A stretch of DNA of 64,000 nt from Edaphochlamys debaryana (lineage: Eukaryota; Chlorophyta; Chlorophyceae; Chlamydomonadales). The position numbers and the translations under genes were made by a program. The number at the start of each line of letters is the position of its first letter. The stretch's first letter is position 1. Of the stretch, positions 12,394 to 23,658 are shown in pieces. Under the pieces are notes generated by a model. That model did not search any database and was not told the DNA's origin. It saw only the letters and a list, made by a program, of their open reading frames with translations. The stretch is from positions 1-64,000 of the forward strand of contig JAEHOE010000243.1 of assembly GCA_016858145.1 (NCBI GenBank), read 5' to 3'.

Positions 12394-14347
12394 TGAAACG
12401 TAGGAGGCGGCCGGGGCGAGGTCGCGAGACTGGGCGAGTCGCAGAGGCGCAATAGGAAGGGGAAACAAGCGTGTGAGCGACCATCATCATCTATGACCAG
12501 GTGTTGAAAAGCCCGACTGATGTGGAAGGCCCAGGTTGCGCACCGACATCGCCGTCGTGGTGGGCGTGCGGCCGAGCCCTCCCGGGACTCGGCCCCCGCC
12601 CAGGCCAGCAAGACAAGTAAGTGTCCTCGCCATGCACGCGCGCTCCCGAGGCATGGACCTCATACCAGCGACGATTGGTGCACGGCGCCTAACCCCGCAC
12701 GCAAACGGGAAGGGGTGCAAGACAGGGACCCCGAGGCGACGACCCGAACGCACCACCAGGCCGCCAGAAGCCAGACCACCCCTCAAGTCCGCAATGCGCA
12801 ACAGCGCCCCTGCACCCGGCCCGAGGTTCCCCTCTGCCAGGGCAGCAGGAGAACGGCAGCAGGCCGCAGCCGCGCCTACCCCCACCTTGCCCCCGTCGCC
12901 CTGATGACAAACATGCGTGTAGAACAACATCAACGTGTTCCGCAAACTACGCAACCATGGGTACGCCAGGCCAGAGAGCCGCTAACCGCCCAGCATTCCT
13001 CACGCAATGCCACGGCGAAGCCCTTGCAGGCAGCCTCCGCCATCCCAGAGAGCGACACAAGGGGAAGCCCGGCAGCATAGAGGCGTCTAGAGACGCCGTG
13101 CACAGCAGCACATGGCCAGTACAATGCTGCAACGCCACGCCACGGCGACAGAACCTGCAGACGCGGGCCCTGAGCTCTCGCTCCACTCGAGGCCACAACT
13201 GAGCGAGCGCACAACCCGGCAGCAACGCAAGACCCCTCCGCTCCAAGATCCCCGTGCTGTACACACCTCCACCGCATGCCGTGGCGCCCCGGACGCCTGC
13301 ACAAGCTGCCGTGCACCACGGCGCGGCCAGGCTGCCACCCGCAGTCTTCAGCAACCCCGTGCACGGCCTACCCTCTCCCCCCAGTGGCTGTGCACCACCA
13401 GGCACCAGCTTGTCCGCCCTTGATAGCAGCGGCGCCAAGCACGCCCTCAACGGACCTTGTCGCACAGTCTCGTCAAGGCCAGACGGCCAAGCCGCCTCTG
13501 CTCCTCCAAGCTGCGGGGGGGGGGCGCCCGCGCTACGTACCGCTCACGCCGCATACCTGCAGGTAAGGCCCAGCGAACCCTGCAGCTGGGCGCAGGAGGG
13601 CAAACACTTCAGCCCGTGAGCTGGGTGTGCGTCCAGAGCCGGCCGTGGGACCAGAGCACGAGCTGAGCCCCCTCACGGGCCGCGGCCGCTGCAGCGTGTG
13701 GCTCCGCCACAGGCCACAGCCGCGCGCGTCCGACGAGTACAGCCCGCCGCGGAGCGCCAGACCCCACTCATCAGCAGCTGCGCTTGCTCCTGCCCCTTGT
13801 TGTTGTTGTTGTTGTTACACGGTCAAGGGCATCAGCCGTGAACTCCCATACGGGCCGTGGGCCCTTGACACCGAATCACCTGGACCAAACCCCCAAGCTG
13901 CTGAAAGCTTGCTGCTGCGACGCGTCGCCCAGAAAGCGCAAGGTGCAAGGCCCGGGGGCGGGCTGTGGGGGCTTGCCCCCAACTCATTGATGGCCCTCGT
14001 CGGACCCCCAGAAGCGCGGTCTCTTGCCAGACCTTGTGCAAGCCCTTCACCGCGGGTCACAACACCTTCCGGACTGCTGCTTGCGGCAGCCGCGCGTGGC
14101 GCTCCGTGCTCCCGTGCGAACGTCGATCGACCAAGGCCGCTTGGCACGCGCGAGCGCCCTTGTCGAGCAGCAGAGTAGTAGCCAGATGAATCAGCTATGA
14201 TGTAGAGCAAGCGACCAGACGTCGCGTGTAAGTCGTTGCGATGGCGCGAAGCCTCCGCTTCTTTATTGCGCCGTCACAGCGAGCGCTTTGCTTGAGGCCT
14301 ACTACGTTCTACTTAAAGCCCGATACCCGTAGGTGCATCTACCAAAC
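12394..14347 (+). repeat. Satellite monomer 3
   Basis: 1954 bp. It shares the six-unit TTG run and TGA insertion with monomer 2, so the two probably arose by a local duplication. A private deletion gives GAACCTGCAG near 13151. Confidence 0.9.
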
Positions 14348-16293
14348 TGAAACGTAGGAGGCGGCCGGGGCGAGGTCGCGAGACTGGGCGAGTCGCAGAG
14401 GCGCAATAGGAAGGGGAAACAAGCGTGTGAGCGACCATCATCATCTATGACCAGGTGTTGAAAAGCCCGACTGATGTGGAAGGCCCAGGTTGCGCACCGA
14501 CATCGCGGTCGTGGTGGGCGTGCGGCCGAGCCCTCCCGGGACTCGGCCCCCGCCCAGGCCAGCAAGACAAGTAAGTGTCCTCGCCATGCACGCGCGCTCC
14601 CGAGGCATGGACCTCATACCAGCGACGATCGGTGCACGGCGCCTAACCCCGCACGCAAACGGGAAGGGGTGCAAGACAGGGACCCCGAGGCGACGACCCG
14701 AACGCACCACCAGGCCGCCAGAAGCCAGACCACCCCTCAAGTCCGCAATGCGCAACAGCGCCCCTGCACCCGGCCCGAGGTTCCCCTCTGCCAGGGCAGC
14801 AGGAGAACGGCAGCAGGCCGCAGCCGCGCCTACCCCCACCTTGCCCCCGTCGCCCTGATGACAAACATGCGTGTAGAACAACATCAACGTGTTCCGCAAA
14901 CTACGCAACCATGGGTACGCCAGGCCAGAGAGCCGCTAACCGCCCAGCATTCCTCACGCAATGCCACGGCGAAGCCCTTGCAGGCAGCCTCCGCCATCCC
15001 AGAGAGCGACACAAGGGGAAGCCCGGCAGCATAGAGGCGTCTAGAGACGCCGTGCACAGCAGCACATGGCCAGTACAATGCTGCAACGCCACGCCACGGC
15101 GACAGAACCCTGCAGACGCGGGCCCTGAGCTCTCGCTCCACTCGAGGCCACAACTGAGCGAGCGCACAACCCGGCAGCAACGCAAGACCCCTCCGCTCCA
15201 AGATCCCCGTGCTGTACACACCTCCACCGCATGCCGTGGCGCCCCGGACGCCTGCACAAGCTGCCGTGCACCACGGCGCGGCCAGGCTGCCACCCGCAGT
15301 CTTCAGCAACCCCGTGCACGGCCTACCCTCTCCCCCCAGTGGCTGTGCACCACCAGGCACCAGCTTGTCCGCCCTTGATAGCAGCGGCGCCAAGCACGCC
15401 CTCAACGGACCTTGTCGCACAGTCTCGTCAAGGCCAGACGGCCAAGCCGCCTCTGCTCCTCCAAGCTGCGGGGGGGGGCGCCCGCGCTACGTACCGCTCA
15501 CGCCGCATACCTGCAGGTAAGGCCCAGCGAACCCTGCAGCTGGGCGCAGGAGGGCAAACACTTCAGCCCGTGAGCTGGGTGTGCGTCCAGAGCCGGCCGT
15601 GGGACCAGAGCACGAGCCCCCTCACGGGCCGCGGCCGCTGCAGCGTGTGGCTCCGCCACAGGCCACAGCCGCGCGCGTCCGACGAGTACAGCCCGCCGCG
15701 GAGCGCCAGACCCCACTCATCAGCAGCTGCGCTTGCTCCTGCCCCTTGTTGTTGTTGTTGTTACACGGTCAAGGGCATCAGCCGTGAACTCCCATACGGG
15801 CCGTGGGCCCTTGACACCGAATCACCTGGACCAAACCCCCAAGCTGCTGAAAGCTTGCTGCTGCGACGCGTCGCCCAGAAAGCGCAAGGTGCAAGGCCCG
15901 GGGGCGGGCTGTGGGGGCTTGCCCCCAACTCATTGATGGCCCTCGTCGGACCCCCAGAAGCGCGGTCTCTTGCCAGACCTTGTGCAAGCCCTTCACCGCG
16001 GGTCACAACACCTTCCGGACTGCTGCTTGCGGCAGCCGCGCGTGGCGCTCCGTGCTCCCGCGCGAACGTCGATCGACCAAGGCCGCTTGGCACGCGAGAG
16101 CACCCTTGTCGAGCAGCAGAGTAGTAGCCAGATGAATCAGCTATTATGTAGAGCAAGCGACCAGACGTCGCGTGTAAGTCGTTGCGATGGCGCGAAGCCT
16201 CCGCTTCTTTATTGCGCCGTCACAGCGAGCGCTTTGCTTGAGGCCTACTACGTTCTACTTAAAGCCCGATACCCGTAGGTGCATCTACCAAAC
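14348..16293 (+). repeat. Satellite monomer 4
   Basis: 1946 bp with five TTG units and no TGA insertion. It shares CACGCGAGAGC and CTATTATGTAG near its right end with monomer 5. Confidence 0.9.
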
Positions 16294-18244
16294 TGAAACG
16301 TAGGAGGCGGCCGGGGCGAGGTCGCGAGACTGGGCGAGTCGCAGAGGCGCAATAGGAAGGGGAAACAAGCGTGTGAGCGACCATCATCATCTATGACCAG
16401 GTGTTGAAAAGCCCGACTGATGTGGAAGGCCCAGGTTGCGCACCGACATCGCGGTCGTGGTGGGCGTGCGGCCGAGCCCTCCCGGGACTCGGCCCCCGCC
16501 CAGGCCAGCAAGACAAGTAAGTGTCCTCGCCATGCACGCGCGCTCCCGAGGCATGGACCTCATACCAGCGACGATCGGTGCACGGCGCCTAACCCCGCAC
16601 GCAAACGGGAAGGGGTGCAAGACAGGGACCCCGAGGCGACGACCCGAACGCACCACCAGGCCGCCAGAAGCCAGACCACCCCTCAAGTCCGCAATGCGCA
16701 ACAGCGCCCCTGCACCCGGCCCGAGGTTCCCCTCTGCCAGGGCAGCAGGAGAACGGCAGCAGGCCGCAGCCGCGCCTACCCCCACCTTGCCCCCGTCGCC
16801 CTGATGACAAACATGCGTGTAGAACAACATCAACGTGTTCCGCAAACTACGCAACCATGGGTACGCCAGGCCAGAGAGCCGCTAACCGCCCAGCATTCCT
16901 CACGCAATGCCACGGCGAAGCCCTTGCAGGCAGCCTCCGCCATCCCAGAGAGCGACACAAGGGGAAGCCCGGCAGCATAGAGGCGTCTAGAGACGCCGTG
17001 CACAGCAGCACATGGCCAGTACAATGCTGCAACGCCACGCCACGGCGACAGAACCCTGCAGACGCGGGCCCTGAGCTCTCGCTCCACTCGAGGCCACAAC
17101 TGAGCGAGCGCACAACCCGGCAGCAACGCAAGACCCCTCCGCTCCAAGATCCCCGTGCTGTACACACCTCCACCGCATGCCGTGGCGCCCCGGACGCCTG
17201 CACAAGCTGCCGTGCACCACGGCGCGGCCAGGCTGCCACCCGCAGTCTTCAGCAACCCCGTGCACGGCCTACCCTCTCCCCCCAGTGGCTGTGCACCACC
17301 AGGCACCAGCTTGTCCGCCCTTGATAGCAGCGGCGCCAAGCACGCCCTCAACGGACCTTGTCGCACAGTCTCGTCAAGGCCAGACGGCCAAGCCGCCTCT
17401 GCTCCTCCAAGCTGCGGGGGGGGGCGCCCGCGCTACGTACCGCTCACGCCGCATACCTGCAGGTAAGGCCCAGCGAACCCTGCAGCTGGGCGCAGGAGGG
17501 CAAACACTTCAGCCCGTGAGCTGGGTGTGCGTCCAGAGCCGGCCGTGGGACCAGAGCACGAGCTGAGCCCCCTCACGGGCCGCGGCCGCTGCAGCGTGTG
17601 GCTCCGCCACAGGCCACAGCCGCGCGCGTCCGACGAGTACAGCCCGCCGCGGAGCGCCAGACCCCACTCATCAGCAGCTGCGCTTGCTCCTGCCCCTTGT
17701 TGTTGTTGTTGTTACACGGTCAAGGGCATCAGCCGTGAACTCCCATACGGGCCGTGGGCCCTTGACACCGAATCACCTGGACCAAACCCCCAAGCTGCTG
17801 AAAGCTTGCTGCTGCGACGCGTCGCCCAGAAAGCGCAAGGTGCAAGGCCCGGGGGCGGGCTGTGGGGGCTTGCCCCCAACTCAATGATGGCCCTCGTCGG
17901 ACCCCCAGAAGCGCGGTCTCTTGCCAGACCTTGTGCAAGCCCTTCACCGCGGGTCACAACACCTTCCGGACTGCTGCTTGCGGCAGCCGCGCGTGGCGCT
18001 CCGTGCTCCCGCGCGAACGTCGATCGACCAAGGCCGCTTGGCACGCGAGAGCACCCTTGTCGAGCAGCAGAGTAGTAGCCAGATGAATCAGCTATTATGT
18101 AGAGCAAGCGACCAGACGTCGCGTGTAAGTCGTTGCGATGACGCGAAGCCTCCGCTTCTTTATTGCGCCGTCACAGCGAGCGCTTTGCTTGAGGCCTACT
18201 AAGTTCTACTTAAAGCCCGATACCCGTAGGTGCATCTACCAAAC
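16294..18244 (+). repeat. Satellite monomer 5, ends at the retrotransposon
   Basis: 1951 bp. Its last bases CTACCAAAC abut the left end of the complete element (GGGACAC at 18245). The continuation TGAAACG reappears at 29294. Private changes include GATGACGCGAAG and CTACTAAGTTC. Confidence 0.9.
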
Positions 18245-18601
18245 GGGACACTACGGAGCGCTCTCAGCGCGCCGAGGGGAGGTTTTGGGGCGTGTACGGC
18301 AGGGAGGAAGTGGGGCCTTGAACCCTTGGGAGGTAGATTAGGGGTTTGGGGGGGCGGGGCTGGAAGGGGGCCGGGGAGAAGGCGGGTTGGTGCGCCAAGG
18401 GCGGTACGGCAGGCTCGAACCGGCCCCGGTCGAAGCAGAGTTGAGGCCTGCTGGGATACTAGTACTGTTCGATAGTTCGTTGTTGTCACGCATGCTGACC
18501 TCGGTGGACGCGTTCTGACGGCTCACGCGTGTTGATTGGGACCGCTGCAGAACACGCCCGGGCGCCAGAGCTTGCGGCCGCCCTGCGGCGCGCTTCGCTC
18601 G
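18245..18601 (+). repeat. Left terminal repeat A1
   Basis: 357 bp matching the A2 and A3 segments (27634-28105, 28508-28979) from GGGACACTACGG to CGCTTCGCTCG. It lacks a 115-bp segment that all other A copies in the window contain. That segment starts GTGAGC, ends CTGCAG, and lies at 27940-28054 in A2. A1 is probably the transcription start end of the element, by analogy with PAT-type replication models, but no promoter is obvious. Confidence 0.85.
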
Positions 18602-18965
18602 GTGCTTGGATGGAACGGCAGCTCGCCAACCTGCGCTCAATGCGCGAAACGCTGGGCGTTGCCGTGTGCAAACGCGTCACCCTCCCAGCGCGTACTGACA
18701 CCTATTTTTTCGCGCGATGATCGCTGCGCAGTCATCTAGAGCTGGTGTTCTGTAAGGAGTGTGGTGCCTAAAGACAGACGCAAGGGGGGTTTGGCGTGCC
18801 CTAGGACCGGCCGGGGTCTAACCGCTCGCACAGGGGGTGTATGGAGACACCACGCCCGTGCCTGGCAACTTCAGGGGTATCAGTTGAGTCCTGAGGGACG
18901 AGGGAAAAGGGGCAGCGCAAGAGGAGGATGCGTGCCAAGATGCAGCAAGGGATGCTGCTGGGGAT

Positions 18966-19055
18966 ATGAGCGGAAGCGTTGAGCGGAAGCGATGAGCGGA
19001 AGCGTTGAGCGGAAGCGTTAAGCTGAAGGGGTAAGCGGAAGCGTTAAGCGGAAGT
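18966..19055 (+). repeat. Short tandem repeat GAGCGGAAGCGTT
   Basis: About seven imperfect copies of a 14-15 bp unit (TGAGCGGAAGCGTTG and variants with TAAGC) in the element leader. Function unknown. Confidence 0.75.
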
Positions 19056-19820
19056 CAGCGTTGAGCGCTGACTGGGGAAATCAGGGTGCTGGACAGTGAG
19101 CTGAAGTGACCTGCCACCAGCCGGGGGTGAGGAGGCTAAGGTGCCTGCCGGCCGCCGAGCTATGAGTGGTGTGGGCTGGGGCAATGAGCTATGAATGAGC
19201 TACGGAATGCCAGTCAGCCAGACGGAGGCCACACACTGTGAAGCTAGTACTGTCAAGGATATACGGACAGTAAGGGTTGGTAGGGTAAGGGCAGCTGGAT
19301 CAGGGCTGCGCGATAAGGCAAGTGGTATGTAAGCGTGCTCGGCTGCGGGGAAGCCTGGGGGCTAGTGGCGAAGGCTGGAGGGAGCTGGAGAGCGTGGAAG
19401 GGTATACGACCTTCACACGGGTAGGGGTGAGGCTGGAGTTGGCTTGGGCCTGAGTGGCGTAAGCCTGGGGGAAGAGGGGCGAAGGGGGCGGAGCCGAGGA
19501 GACACGCACGCTTTACAGTACGACTGAGTGCCGGGCTCGATCGGGGATCCTCCCGTGAGCTTCTAAGGACCAACGTAATCGGGCAGCGTAACGAGGAGAA
19601 AATAGGGAAGTGATGATAGGATTGAGGCAGAGGGACGTTATGCTGCTAGCTGCTGTACTAGAATGAATGCTGGGGGCCGGAGTTGCAGAGTTTTGGGAGT
19701 GCTTTGTCTTGATTGTGTCTTTGTGTCTTTTGTGTGTCTTAGGGTAATGGCCGGCCGGGGTCGCCTTTTATACTCCCCCGGCCGCTGCGGTGCCGTACGA
19801 TAGGACGAGCAGGGCGGCCG

Positions 19821-19880
19821 CCACGTCAGGGCCACGTAGGCACACGTCAGGCCACGTCTGCGCCACGTCAGGCCACGTAT
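19821..19880 (+). promoter_or_regulatory. Cluster of six CACGT motifs in the leader
   Basis: Six CACGT cores, mostly as CCACGTCAGG, within 60 bp. On the minus strand they read TGACGTGG, the ACGT core bound by plant and algal bZIP-type factors. A regulatory role for the element is plausible but inferred only from motif density. Confidence 0.35.
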
Positions 19881-20245
19881 TCCGGCGCCGGCGCAACGTT
19901 GCACGCTCGTACATCCGGAAGGCCAACGGCTCGCTCCATTTGAATTATTGGATTCAGAGGCGGCGCTTCTAAGGACTATAGGCATTAGCAACATAGCCGG
20001 AAGGGCCCAAACATACGCCGCCGCCCACTGACTCACTCAGTCGGTTGGGCGTTGGCCGAGGCGCACGGCCTCACACGCCGTGCCGTCGCTGTCGACCTAG
20101 CCACTTAAGACACCTCAGTAACTTCTAATTTGACACACATTCACCTAGTCGGGTCTAAATACCACTACACACCACGCGCGACCCTAGGATGCTAGAGCTG
20201 TCCTGCCAAACTAGTTCCGCTCCCAAACGGAGCACACAATAACCT

Positions 20246-20251
20246 TATAAA
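20246..20251 (+). promoter_or_regulatory. Possible TATA box upstream of gag
   Basis: TATAAA occurs in a locally AT-richer stretch about 725 bp before the gag start. It could drive gag from inside the leader. It is a single short motif with no supporting element. Confidence 0.25.
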
Positions 20252-20975
20252 CACTATGTACCGTCTATGTATGCATGCTGCGGCTGCTCGGGAGGAGGGA
20301 GAGCACATGGTCAGAGACCTCCCTCGCTACCGCCGCTGGGCTACTCGGAGCCACACCAATGTCAATAACATGATAGCAGATAGAGGGAGAACATACTGCT
20401 GAAGCCGGGAAGCGGGTGCACGGACCAACTTGATGGCCGGATGGCGCCATAGTTGCCGGGCTGGATACGCCAACACGTCAGGAGTCTCTACAGGTATACA
20501 CCACGATCGACTGAGGGCGTCGGGGCAGGTAAAGAGCTGAAGTCTCGCCAAGTCTCGTGCGATGGGTCTGCTTCGATCGTGCCGCGGAGGCCGCTTCCCT
20601 GTCAGGGAACGCACTAGAAGCCTAAATCAAAGCTGCTGCAGGGCACGGTGTCTGCCGGCGAGACGCTGCTGCCGGCGTGCGCATACCCACACGCACCTGA
20701 CACCTTCCGCCGCCCCGCGCGTCATCACGTTAAGGGGGGCCATGCACGGAGGTCCTGCCTGACACACCATAACAATCCTACGTCTACTGCTATCAACTTG
20801 CACGCGCGCTGCCTAGCTCCATGTCCGCGCGCGTGCCTACACACGAATCTCGCCTAATCAACTCGAGCCGCGAGGGGCGGGGGTCCTCGGGGATTCACGG
20901 CTCTGCTCACCCGCCTCGTTTACACTGCAAACGCTTAAGGGGGTTCGCCATTGCTATCGTGTAGCTTTCTTAAGG

Positions 20976-23531
20976 ATGCGTGCAGACGTGTCGCGACACA
21001 TATTGAGTAGGTACCTGCTTGCTCACGGCAGCGTGGGCGGGGCTCATGGGCCGCCAAACGCGTCGTGCCTGCAGCAGTTCGACACGCTGCAGGCCGTGCA
21101 CGCTAATTACGAGTTGGAGCTGCAGAACGCGCAGAAACTTCAGCGCGCCGCGGCTCGCCAGAACAGAATCCAGCAGGTGGAGCAAACACTAGTCGACCAT
21201 GTCCGGCGCATCACCAGCGCGTGCCCCGCGCTGGTGCCATACAGCAACCGTGCATTCTGGCGGTCACGGGCCAATATGGAGGCTGCTATTGAGCGCTTGG
21301 AGGAGGCGCTTGCCAACCCAGACGCCGCGGGCACGGCGCCCCACGGAGCGCCGGGCCCGGCGCCCAACAGAGCAACGGGCGGGGCAGGAGCATCGGGTGG
21401 GCACGCCGCCCCAGCGCCGGCAGCTCCGGCGCCACCCACAGCAGCTCCACACCTCCACGGTGAGCGGGACAACGGCTCGGGGGCAGGGCCCTCGCACGGG
21501 GGTCCGGGGATGGCAGGCGGGACCGGCGCGGGCGGCGCCTTCGGGTTCGAGGAGGCCCGGGCTTTCGTGCAGCAGGAGGGCGACGTAGAACGCGCAGCGG
21601 ATGCGGGCCTGTTCGAAAGAATGGGCGCTGGAGCAGGCGGGCGGGGCAGGCCGCGGGACCACGACACCGCAGACCCTCCGCGGCCGGCAGCAAGGCAGCG
21701 CCCTGCGCCGGCCCGCCAGCCGCACTGGGAGCCGACCGCGGTTCCGGAGCTCGTCGTGACCCTTGGCCAGCGCCTGCGCGAGGCTGGGTACGGCCCGGAC
21801 CTCGATGTGTTCATTGAGACAACGCAGCGGACGCTGGAGGCCATGTCGCAGTCAGCGGAATTTGACCAGGCGCGGGCAGACCGGCTCTGGACGCAGGGCT
21901 TCTGCCAGCTCCAGGCGGAGCTGTGGCCGCGCTCGGGGGGCCATGCCGCCCTACTACGGACGCACGCGCCCGCCCCCAACGCGCAGGCCGCAAACCAGCC
22001 AGCGCAGGAGCAGCAGCAAGCGGAAGAAGAGCAGGCGCAAGCGCAGGCGCAAGCGCGAGCGCGGGCGCAGGCTCAGGCGCAGGCGGCGCTGCAGCAGCAG
22101 CAGGCTCAGGCCCAGGCGCAGGCGCAGGCGGTGCTGCAGCAGCAGCAGGCTCAGGCCCAGGCGCAGGCGCAGGCGGCGCTGCAACAACAGCAGGCTCAGG
22201 CCCAGGCGCAGGCGCTGGCGGCGCTGCAGCAGCAGCACGCTCAGGCGCAGGCGCAGGCGGCGCTGCAGCAGCAGCAGGCCGACGTGGCGCAAGCACTGAT
22301 GCAGGCGCAGCTGCAGCAACAGGCCCAACAGCGCACCATGCAGGCGGCCAACGCGCAGCAACACATGAGCCAGGCGGCGCTGTTCGGCGGCCTGCCGATG
22401 GGGGGCCACGGAGCTGGGCTGGGAGGCCTGACTCAGCAGCTCACGGGCTTCGGCAGTCTGCCGCAGACGGGCGCAGGGGCCCCCGAAGGAGCAGGAGCTC
22501 TGGCGCTGTTTGCGTCAGGGCTCAGCGCACAGGGTCACACCCCACACGGCGCGGGCCTGCTGCCCCAGGGCGGCGCCGGCGGCACCGCCCATAGCTGGGG
22601 CCCACAGCACGGCTCCAACATCCCAGCCGTACCGCACTCTTGGGCGCAGAGCAACAATCAGCTCCTCAGCTTTGCCCTCGGTCCGGTTGGCGAGCTGGAT
22701 GCAGTCCTGGATGCGATGCCGCACATGCGCTCAGCGCTCACACAGCTCGGCCTCAAGGCGCCGGCAGCCAAACTGTCAGACGCCGACGCGCGGCTCACGA
22801 GCGCCACGCAGTGGTGCAACACAGCGGCTAAGGCGTTCAGAGCGCAGGCCAGCAGCGCACAAGGGGCAGAGCGGGCGAAGGCGGAGAGCATGGCAGCCAG
22901 CTTTGCGGATCTGGCCCTCTGGTGCTCGGAGACGCACACCAACATGTACCGCTACACCGCCGCCTTCCACGGCGACTTCAAAGCCACGCTCGCGCTCCTG
23001 AAGGCACCGCAGCCGGCGCAGCAGCTTGTGCGTGACTCGCTCCTGATACCCGATGAGGTGCGGCCGCACCTCTCGCTGGGCCTGGGCAACATCGCTAGCG
23101 GCAAATCGCGGCAAGCGGGGCCCTACAACGGCGGTGCTCCGCCGTCTAACAGCTCGTGGCAGGCGCAGGACCAGCCGCCGTCTCAGCCGCCGTACCAGCC
23201 GCCGTACCAGTCGCCGTACCAGTCGCCGTACCAGCCGCCGTATTGGCCGCCGTACCAGCAGCCGCAGCTGCAGTGGGAGCAGGAGCCGGAACGCCTGGCG
23301 GGGCACGTGACGCCCAGGCGCCCGCTTACGGATGCCCAGTTCAGCGCGCTTCGCGCGGCCGCAAAGCCAGGCTTCTGCTATCACTGCGGCGAGTTGGGTC
23401 ACACGGTGCGCGGGTGCAAAAGGCTGGAGGCGCTCGACCCGTTGCCGCGGCAGCAGCTGCGCAGCCAGTACGTTGAGCTGCAGCGCTTGCTGCAGCCGCC
23501 GACGGGGCTTCCGCCGCCGCCGCGGCGGTAG
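20976..23531 (+). CDS. gag: Gag-like nucleocapsid protein with CCHC zinc knuckle
   Basis: 851 residues from an ATG at 20976. A helical, coiled-coil-like N-terminus (about 35-75) is followed by a Gly/Ala/Pro-rich linker. Next come a helical segment (about 260-335), a long Ala/Gln tract built of AQAQAQA and QQQQ blocks (about 345-440), and a predicted helical core (about 560-715). After that are YQPP/YQSP repeats (about 733-765) and a perfect CX2CX4HX4C knuckle, CYHCGELGHTVRGC, at residues 801-814 (23376-23417). Knuckle plus position before RT identifies it as Gag, expected to bind element RNA and form particles. It ends at a UAG (23529-23531). The same frame then stays open for 42 codons to a splice-donor-like AAG|GTGAGA, so a longer Gag-Pol form is possible. 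No host homologue is recognised. Confidence 0.85.
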   Translation: MRADVSRHILSRYLLAHGSVGGAHGPPNASCLQQFDTLQAVHANYELELQNAQKLQRAAARQNRIQQVEQTLVDHVRRITSACPALVPYSNRAFWRSRANMEAAIERLEEALANPDAAGTAPHGAPGPAPNRATGGAGASGGHAAPAPAAPAPPTAAPHLHGERDNGSGAGPSHGGPGMAGGTGAGGAFGFEEARAFVQQEGDVERAADAGLFERMGAGAGGRGRPRDHDTADPPRPAARQRPAPARQPHWEPTAVPELVVTLGQRLREAGYGPDLDVFIETTQRTLEAMSQSAEFDQARADRLWTQGFCQLQAELWPRSGGHAALLRTHAPAPNAQAANQPAQEQQQAEEEQAQAQAQARARAQAQAQAALQQQQAQAQAQAQAVLQQQQAQAQAQAQAALQQQQAQAQAQALAALQQQHAQAQAQAALQQQQADVAQALMQAQLQQQAQQRTMQAANAQQHMSQAALFGGLPMGGHGAGLGGLTQQLTGFGSLPQTGAGAPEGAGALALFASGLSAQGHTPHGAGLLPQGGAGGTAHSWGPQHGSNIPAVPHSWAQSNNQLLSFALGPVGELDAVLDAMPHMRSALTQLGLKAPAAKLSDADARLTSATQWCNTAAKAFRAQASSAQGAERAKAESMAASFADLALWCSETHTNMYRYTAAFHGDFKATLALLKAPQPAQQLVRDSLLIPDEVRPHLSLGLGNIASGKSRQAGPYNGGAPPSNSSWQAQDQPPSQPPYQPPYQSPYQSPYQPPYWPPYQQPQLQWEQEPERLAGHVTPRRPLTDAQFSALRAAAKPGFCYHCGELGHTVRGCKRLEALDPLPRQQLRSQYVELQRLLQPPTGLPPPPRR

Positions 23532-23658
23532 CTGCCAGCCCAGTCAGTCGAGGCGCTCGCTTCGCCCTCAAGGGCGGGGGCCGCGGCGCCGCCCACCCAC
23601 CCGGCAGCGGCAGCCGGACCGGTGGCGACTGACGAGGGCTTGGGCGCACATGCAGAAG
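23532..23658 (+). other. Open extension of the gag frame beyond its UAG
   Basis: After the gag stop the same frame has no stop until past 23658, the last base before the candidate donor GTGAGA. Forty-two sense codons plus one base are available. Joining base 23658 to 24020 restores frame with RT (g + tt giving GTT, then GAG TGG GTC). This would make Gag-Pol if the UAG is read through or bypassed. Confidence 0.4.

Larger units (their letters stand above)
8490..18244 (+). repeat. Satellite array, block 1: five forward monomers of about 1.95 kb
   Basis: Five head-to-tail near-identical monomers lie between the two retrotransposon copies. I set the monomer boundary at ACCAAAC|TGAAACG because both elements sit exactly there. 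Lengths are 1949, 1955, 1954, 1946 and 1951 bp. Each monomer holds a TTG microsatellite, a poly-G run of variable length, a GGGGGC-TT-GCCCCC hairpin and a TGTAA motif. I recognise no protein domain or RNA gene in it. Confidence 0.95.
18602..20975 (+). other. Element leader between A1 and gag, no recognised gene
   Basis: 2.4 kb of unique sequence with visibly lower GC than the rest of the window, especially 19950-20300. It contains a 15-bp repeat cluster, a CACGT cluster and a TATAAA listed separately. Short open frames on both strands (for example minus 19253-19573 and 19638-20036) show no recognisable domain. The counterpart in copy 1 lies outside the window, so conservation cannot be used. 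I read it as 5' untranslated and regulatory sequence of the element. Confidence 0.6.

Noticed and set aside
8490..18244. Centromere or subtelomere assignment of the array
   Set aside because: No telomeric repeat is present in the window and no centromere-specific feature can be read from sequence alone. Long satellite arrays occur in both settings.
19253..20036. Minus-strand genes in the element leader
   Set aside because: Short, low-complexity Pro/Ser/Leu frames without domains; more likely chance frames in the leader.
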